Below, piece after piece: positions 59,187-64,000 of a stretch of DNA of 64,000 nt (position 1 is the stretch's first letter; each line of letters starts with the position of its first letter). This DNA comes from Helianthus annuus. Lineage: Eukaryota; Streptophyta; Magnoliopsida; Asterales; Asteraceae. A model generated the notes under the pieces. That model made no database searches and was not told where the DNA came from. It saw only the letters and a program-made list of their open reading frames with translations. Made by a program: the position numbers and the translations under genes. The stretch covers positions 47,186,663-47,250,662 of the forward strand of contig NC_035441.2 of assembly GCF_002127325.2 (NCBI RefSeq), in the 5' to 3' direction.

Positions 59187-61319
59187 AAATCCTGACTTGC
59201 CGGAGCTCCCATGTTGATAATCATGGAGCATGAATCGGCATCTTTATCAAAATTCAAAATTGTTATATTTCAATTTACAAATGGTATGGTTGATAAGTGA
59301 ACCTTCAAGCGGTTGAAAAAGGGGTTTTCACCTATAAGTGGTTAATCAAGGTCATTAAGTTGAACTTGATTTAACTTTCATTCAAATGGTTGAGAAAACA
59401 AAGTGATGAATTTTTTTCCCCGATCTTACAAGTGGTTTGTAAAATCAACAAAACTAATTTTCAAGAAAAACCATTTTAATTAAAACAAACTTAAGTGTTT
59501 TGAAATCATAATGGGAAAATAGTTTGTTGTCAGGGGGAGTTCTGATTGTTTATGCCAAGAGAACGGCGAATTGAGCAATTCATATCAGTTTGTCAATTTT
59601 ATTTGTACAGTTTATTTTCAAATTTTCCTTGAAAATAAAAAATTGAAACATATTTTTGATATTAGGGGGAGTAAAAATTTAAAAATTTCGAAAATTTGAA
59701 AAATCCAAAAACATGATAAAATCTAAAAAGCCAAAAACATTGAAAAATTCAAAAACGAGTTTTGTTGTGAAAAAGAGGAAATGATAGTACATTAGTGAAC
59801 TATCACAGCACGCTAAAGATTTGGAAAGTCAAATGTGATAAACGATCTCACTGACGATATGCCAGTAGGTTTTTATACACTTAATAGATTGTTTTCGAGA
59901 TATAAACTTAAATATCAAATACTTACTTATCTCGTGGGGAACATCTCTCGGATATATGGGTTACACGCGAAATCTTGTTTGAAGGGCTTTCTATTTCTGA
60001 CATACTAGGTCTTTGTGCATGATGATATCTGGGGTATTATACCAGGACTTCTGATTTTGCGGGAGCAATAGCCTAGTCCTCGTATAATACTTTGCACTGC
60101 TTTAATCATAAAGCTCACCCTCAGCATAAAAAATGATGAAACATTGAAAATTGCTAATCATGTGCTGTTGAAGAAAAGATCCCCAAACGGGACACACCGA
60201 AAGACGAGCCATCATCTTTTTGTCTGAATGGAAGTTCTAACCTGAGCTCTCATGGTCTCGCATTTACCCGTTTACAGATATCATTAGTGTACATTCACCT
60301 GTAAGACTGAATATAGAAGTCTGGATACGAAAGTATATTTTGAGGTGGGACACGCGAATAAGTTTAAGTGCTTAAAACACTAAATTCGTATCTCGAAACA
60401 ATTGAACTTTGTCTGAAAATTTAAGTGGATCAGCATATTGACAATCTACGTGAATTGTTTAGTACTTAAAATGTCTAAAGCTTAACGGTGTTAGTGATTT
60501 GTCTCAAAAACTGATATGATTCTCTTACACAAACTCATAAAAATATTGTTTGTAAATATTTCTTTACTGTTTTTCATTAAAAACGAAACCCAAAAAGAAT
60601 GTGTTCGCATAAAATTTTGAAAAAGTCAAAAAGATTTTCGACAACTGATGATGAAAAGTTGATTTTAAAAATTCCGAGTGCTATACATGATGAACAACAG
60701 GTTGGGAGAGTGTGTATAAAATGAGAATTGATTTTGGAACAATTAAATGATTCATTAAGTTGAAACCAAATTTAAAATGTTATTCTTACAAGTGATCATC
60801 AGAGATTTTAAATGTTAAATCATTTTGAATGATATCTGCCTGTGGTATATAAATTTGTCAAATTGTTAAATTTGTGAAATTTATTTTGAGGTAGAGTTTG
60901 TGCAGGCAGAAGCAGCCAGGTTTTGATTTCTGAAGACTTTCCGTATAAAGCCTGAGCAGAGTTTGAGCCAGGTCACGATCCTAGAACAAGAGCTAAGTCA
61001 GACTGCGATCCCAGCTTTTCGAAAGGGGGAGTCTAAAGACATAAGAGCCAGATACAGATTATGGATCAACATTCAAGGGGGAGTTTGAATGTTATAGAGC
61101 CAGGTTGGAATTTTGCTGATCTCGCAAGTTGCTAATGCTGAAGAACTTAAGGAATCAAGAGATCTAATCAAGAGAAGATAGAGTCAGGATGAGATTCTGA
61201 AAGAGTTAAAGATTGAGGATGCTTACACTGTCAGATACTTTGGATAGAGCACGAAGACTGATCAAGACTGAAGATGTGTCATACCGAAGACTCGACACCG
61301 AAGACTTCGTCAACATCCA
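59187..61319 (+). other. Copia-D 3' noncoding module with serial polypurine tracts
   Basis: 2.1 kb without coding signal. AGGGGGAG at 59532, 59664, 61024 and 61076, then the used one at 61320. The block 59470-59550 and the stretch 59780-60540 align with Copia-B (38960-39030 and 39230-39990). Confidence 0.8.
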
Positions 61320-61327
61320 AGGGGGAG
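61320..61327 (+). promoter_or_regulatory. Copia-D polypurine tract in use
   Basis: AGGGGGAG, two bases before the 3' LTR start at 61330. Confidence 0.85.
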
Positions 61328-61329
61328 TC

Positions 61330-61749
61330 TGTTGGTGCATATGTCTGTCAACTTCGTTTTGTATCGAGTCTCGTAAATAGAATGATAGATCAGGGCACGA
61401 AATACAAGAAAATTGTGAAACATGTGAGATGTGACCATTTCGCATGAAATGGGAAGGCTATTTCGTACGAAATGGACATTGTCCATTTTGCACGAAATGG
61501 ATCATGACCATTCCATGCGAAATGGTTCTCCTATAAATACCTGTCTTGTCATTTCATTTGTGGAACTTTCTGATTCCGGTGCCGAGGTGCTGCCGAAGTG
61601 TCTACAGCCTGTAAAACGTTGTTATATCAATAAACAAGACAATTAGAATGTAAATCAAGCTAATTCAACTCTGATACGTCTGTTTCTGCCTTTTGTATTG
61701 GACGAGATCTCTTCTGAACGACTCGTTTGGTCGTGCAAACGTTCCTACA
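61330..61749 (+). repeat. Copia-D 3' LTR
   Basis: 420 bp, partner of 54527-54946. Motif array at 61434-61525, TATAAATA at 61532-61539. Confidence 0.95.
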
Positions 61750-61987
61750 AAACGAAAACTTGATTACTATTCTGTGAGGTTTTCCCTTTAGTTTTATAAC
61801 ACAATGCATTAGAAACTGCTAAACATTTGTGTTAAACGCGCAATTCCATATATTAATTAGGTCGCTTAAATGAAAGATCAAAACAAATTACGCTATGGTA
61901 GTATCGTAAATAGCTAAAATTTTAACAATACAACGTATGCATGATGTATACATTACGAGATATCAAAAAATTTGCATGGTGAGAATT

Positions 61988-62639
61988 AGGGGTGTGCACG
62001 GTTCGTTTCAGTTCGGTTTTTGGGCAAAACCAAAACTAAAACCGAAATGTCGGTTTTTAAAAACCCTTCGGTTTGGATTTTCTTGGTTTCTACACCAGTT
62101 CGGTTCGGTTCGGTTTTTCGGTTATTTTGGTTTTTGGAACAAAATTATGTAAGATTCAAAAAATTAAAAGTATAATTTAAAATTTAAGAATCTTTTTTAT
62201 ATGTTACATTTAAGTTTTTATATTTAACCTTTTTAATTAATATTATTCTAATATATTTTTATGTTTCTCCAAAGTTTTTACTAAGACATTTTCTTTTATA
62301 ATACTTTGAAGATTATTTAATTTTTATATTAAATTTTGTTATTTCTTGTAGGTGCTAAATAAACATGTTAATGTTTTTATTATAAATACTTAATATTCAA
62401 GAATAAAATTAATAATTTCTACTAGCATTGGTTAAACACTTAAACTCAAACATAAAAATTTATGGACTAGGCCTACTATAGTAATTTATCGGTTATTGAA
62501 AATGGTTATCTGAAAACCGAACCAAAATTTTCGGTTATTAAAAGTTCGAAAATCAAATCGTCGGTTTTTGTTTCGGTTTGGTTATTTCGGTTCGGTTTTT
62601 CCGGTTACGGTTCGTTATTTCGGTTTTCTGCTCACCCCT
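61988..62639. mobile_element. MITE-like element rich in CGGTTCGGTTTT (hAT-type ends)
   Basis: 652 bp. The ends AGGGGTGTGCAC and CTGCTCACCCCT are imperfect inverted repeats. Both sides carry clustered TTCGGTTTGGTT-like words. No coding. A clear 8-bp duplication is not seen, so superfamily placement is tentative. Confidence 0.6.
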
Positions 62640-63033
62640 TATGACAATATTGTAGATAACTAAAACACTAGTATTATAGTGTATGCATTGTTCTACATAC
62701 TGTATGTTTTAGTAATAGTACTTTCCTGTATACATTTTTTTTCTAGTACAGTGAATATGGGTTTAAGATAAACCATTGTAATAATTGGATGCAACACATA
62801 CAATGTATATATGTGTGGCGCTTGGGGGGCAAAAGTGAAATGATACTAACTTTAACGTTATTTTACTAATTTCGTGAAAATAACGTTAAAAGCGGCAAAT
62901 GGTTAATCATGCATCATGTGGTGACGTTGATAGGTGAAAGACACAGGGGTACATGCACCAATCAGTATCTGTCCCGATTGTTTGGGTGTTATGTGTCTTA
63001 GGTCCAAGGCTTGATACAAAACTACAATCGAGC
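62640..63033. other. Unassigned AT-rich DNA
   Basis: About 390 bases. A short run with ACATACTGTATG palindromes near 62690 and a TAACGTT pair near 62855 and 62883; otherwise nothing I can name. Confidence 0.5.
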
Positions 63034-63165
63034 CGGGGGTCTCACTGGAAGCAGCCTCTCTATTCCTACAGGGTAGAGGTAAGGCTGTCTACATCTACCC
63101 TCCTCAGACCCTACCTTAGCTTTTCTATTGGTGGAATCTACTGAGTATGAAATGATGATGATGAC
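63034..63165 (+). mobile_element. SINE-like element, 3' part
   Basis: The text GGTCTCACTGGAAGCAGCCT, then TACAGGGTAGAGGTAAGGCT and CTCAGACCCTACCTTAGC, resembles the 3' half of a widespread plant SINE as I remember it. It ends in a (GAT)n tail near 63149-63162. The tRNA-derived head is not recognisable. Confidence 0.5.
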
Positions 63166-63173
63166 GACTATGG

Positions 63174-63386
63174 GTCTATTTGGTATGGGGTAATGGAATG
63201 GATGAAGGAATGTAGTAAACGAGGTAATGGAATGGACAACGGAATGAAATGAACCATTCCATTCCATTGTGATGTTTGGTTACTCATATGTGAATAAATG
63301 AATCATTACTATACAATTTGATAAACAAAAAAAGACGAAGTAACGGAACACAATTGTATTAAAAACGACAAAAATATAATTGCCTC

Positions 63387-63442
<56 letters not shown>

Positions 63443-63552
63443 TAATAGTAATAGTAATAATAATAATAGTAATAATAATAATAATAATAATAATATATTT
63501 CTTTCTATTCCTTGATGGAATGGAAAAAAAAAACACTCTGGTACCAATAAGG
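63174..63552. mobile_element. Small MITE with internal (TAA)n
   Basis: Ends near CTATTTGGTATGGGG and (inverted) CTCTGGTACCAATAAG, with GGAATGG/CCATTCC repeats inside both sides. A (TAA)n/(TAG)n microsatellite of about 105 bases fills 63388-63493. No coding. Confidence 0.45.
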
Positions 63553-63564
63553 CTGAATGGTGTG

Positions 63565-64000
63565 GTATAAAGCCCCTCACCCCACCTCACCGCCACGTCA
63601 CACAAGGGGATTTAAAGCCCATTCCCTTAACTTGCATGCAATGGTTTAAAACCCCCATCATCATTACCTAATTATTTTTTTATTTATATATTTATTTTTT
63701 TAAATTATATGCCAATTTTAATAACTAGAAAATAAAAAAAACATAATTTCATTAAAATAAATGAAAACATTACAAAGTCCTAAAAAAATGCAAAGTTAAA
63801 AAATAAAGTATTAGAAAATAAAAAATACATATATTTCGCTCGAATTTGTCCCTTACGAGCCTCCAAAATGACTCGGTCCTCCTTTGCTAGATGTGAAAAT
63901 CTTTCGCGAGAAATTCCATGTCTTTCTGGATTTGTTTCTCTATTTTTAGAATGTTACCGTTCATCAACGGTCATTTTGACCATTCTTACATCGATCAACT
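63565..64000 (-). mobile_element. Possible Harbinger-type element fragment, runs off the window
   Basis: A GTGGTATAAAGCCCC-type start at about 63560 and AT-rich filler come first. Then, on the minus strand near 63832-63945, a frame reads HLAKEDRVILEARKGQIRAK. That resembles the C-terminal helix of NAM-like proteins linked to Harbinger elements. Short and without a partner end, so tentative. Confidence 0.3.

Larger units (their letters stand above)
54527..61749 (+). mobile_element. Copia-D, gag-only nonautonomous LTR retrotransposon
   Basis: 7223 bp with TSD aaacg at 54522-54526 and 61750-61754. LTRs of 420 bp at 54527-54946 and 61330-61749 differ at few sites. Primer site and purine tract are intact. 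Only a frameshifted gag (55444-59186) lies inside; no pol motif in the following 2.1 kb. Confidence 0.95.
53739..61787. mobile_element. Mutator-like nonautonomous TIR element, split by Copia-D
   Basis: Without Copia-D it is about 820 bp. Inverted ends of about 150 bp pair 53739-53890 with 54405-54526 plus 61755-61787. Shared words are AATAGTAATCAAGTT, GTCACTCAAA and TTGCGTAATTA. The 9-bp duplication ttagtttta is at 53730-53738 and 61788-61796. The centre has no transposase; it holds a 76-bp tandem duplication. Copia-D landed inside the right inverted repeat. Confidence 0.8.

Noticed and set aside
63309..63605. Hydrophobic Ile/Leu-rich membrane protein
   Set aside because: It translates a (TAA)n microsatellite.

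Overview
This is plant nuclear DNA made almost entirely of nested transposable elements. I found no intact host gene. The long-LTR chromoviral Gypsy elements, whose LTRs run from TGTCACA to TGTCACA, and the Sirevirus-like Copia element with an extra 3' ORF look to me like a daisy-family (Asteraceae) eudicot. That species guess comes from the style of the elements and is an inference.

Layout. Positions 1-15591 are the 3' part of a Copia element (Copia-A): the end of pol, a spacer with a promoter-like module, a decayed downstream ORF, and a 3' LTR. It is split by a young Gypsy element (Gypsy-A, 3821-13307, minus strand, TSD caccc) with a nearly complete gag-pol frame. Positions 15592-22504 hold the 5' LTR and some internal DNA of a second Gypsy element (Gypsy-B, minus). 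Its LTR carries a Pack-MULE with a captured CIPK protein-kinase exon (17956-19350, 9-bp TSD) and a Copia solo LTR (20328-20776, TSD atttt). Positions 22505-24203 are an older terminal-inverted-repeat (TIR) element holding a 1.28-kb foldback element with a 9-bp TSD. Gypsy-C (24249-34445, minus, TSD tagaa) has LTRs about 99.5% identical by eye but a badly damaged pol.

From 34819 to 53033 lies a row of TIR elements ending in GAGAAC-type repeats and separated by (TA)n tracts. The first holds two gag-only Copia elements: Copia-B (34863-41213, plus, TSD ggtga) and Copia-C (41943-48290, minus, flanks aaaaa). A SINE candidate follows. A Mutator-like TIR element (53739-61787) is then interrupted by a third gag-only Copia (Copia-D, 54527-61749, plus, TSD aaacg). 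The last 2.2 kb hold small nonautonomous elements.

How the parts relate. Copia-B, -C and -D encode only a large coiled-coil Gag with CCHC knuckles and would need pol from elsewhere. They share a 3' noncoding module of about 2 kb with repeated AGGGGGAG polypurine tracts. Most LTR families here carry their own array of a short motif upstream of the TATA box, in the transcribed leader, or both. The same motif can appear in both places within one element. These arrays, the serial polypurine tracts with a shifted LTR boundary, and the promoter-like module inside Copia-A are the most unusual signals in the window.
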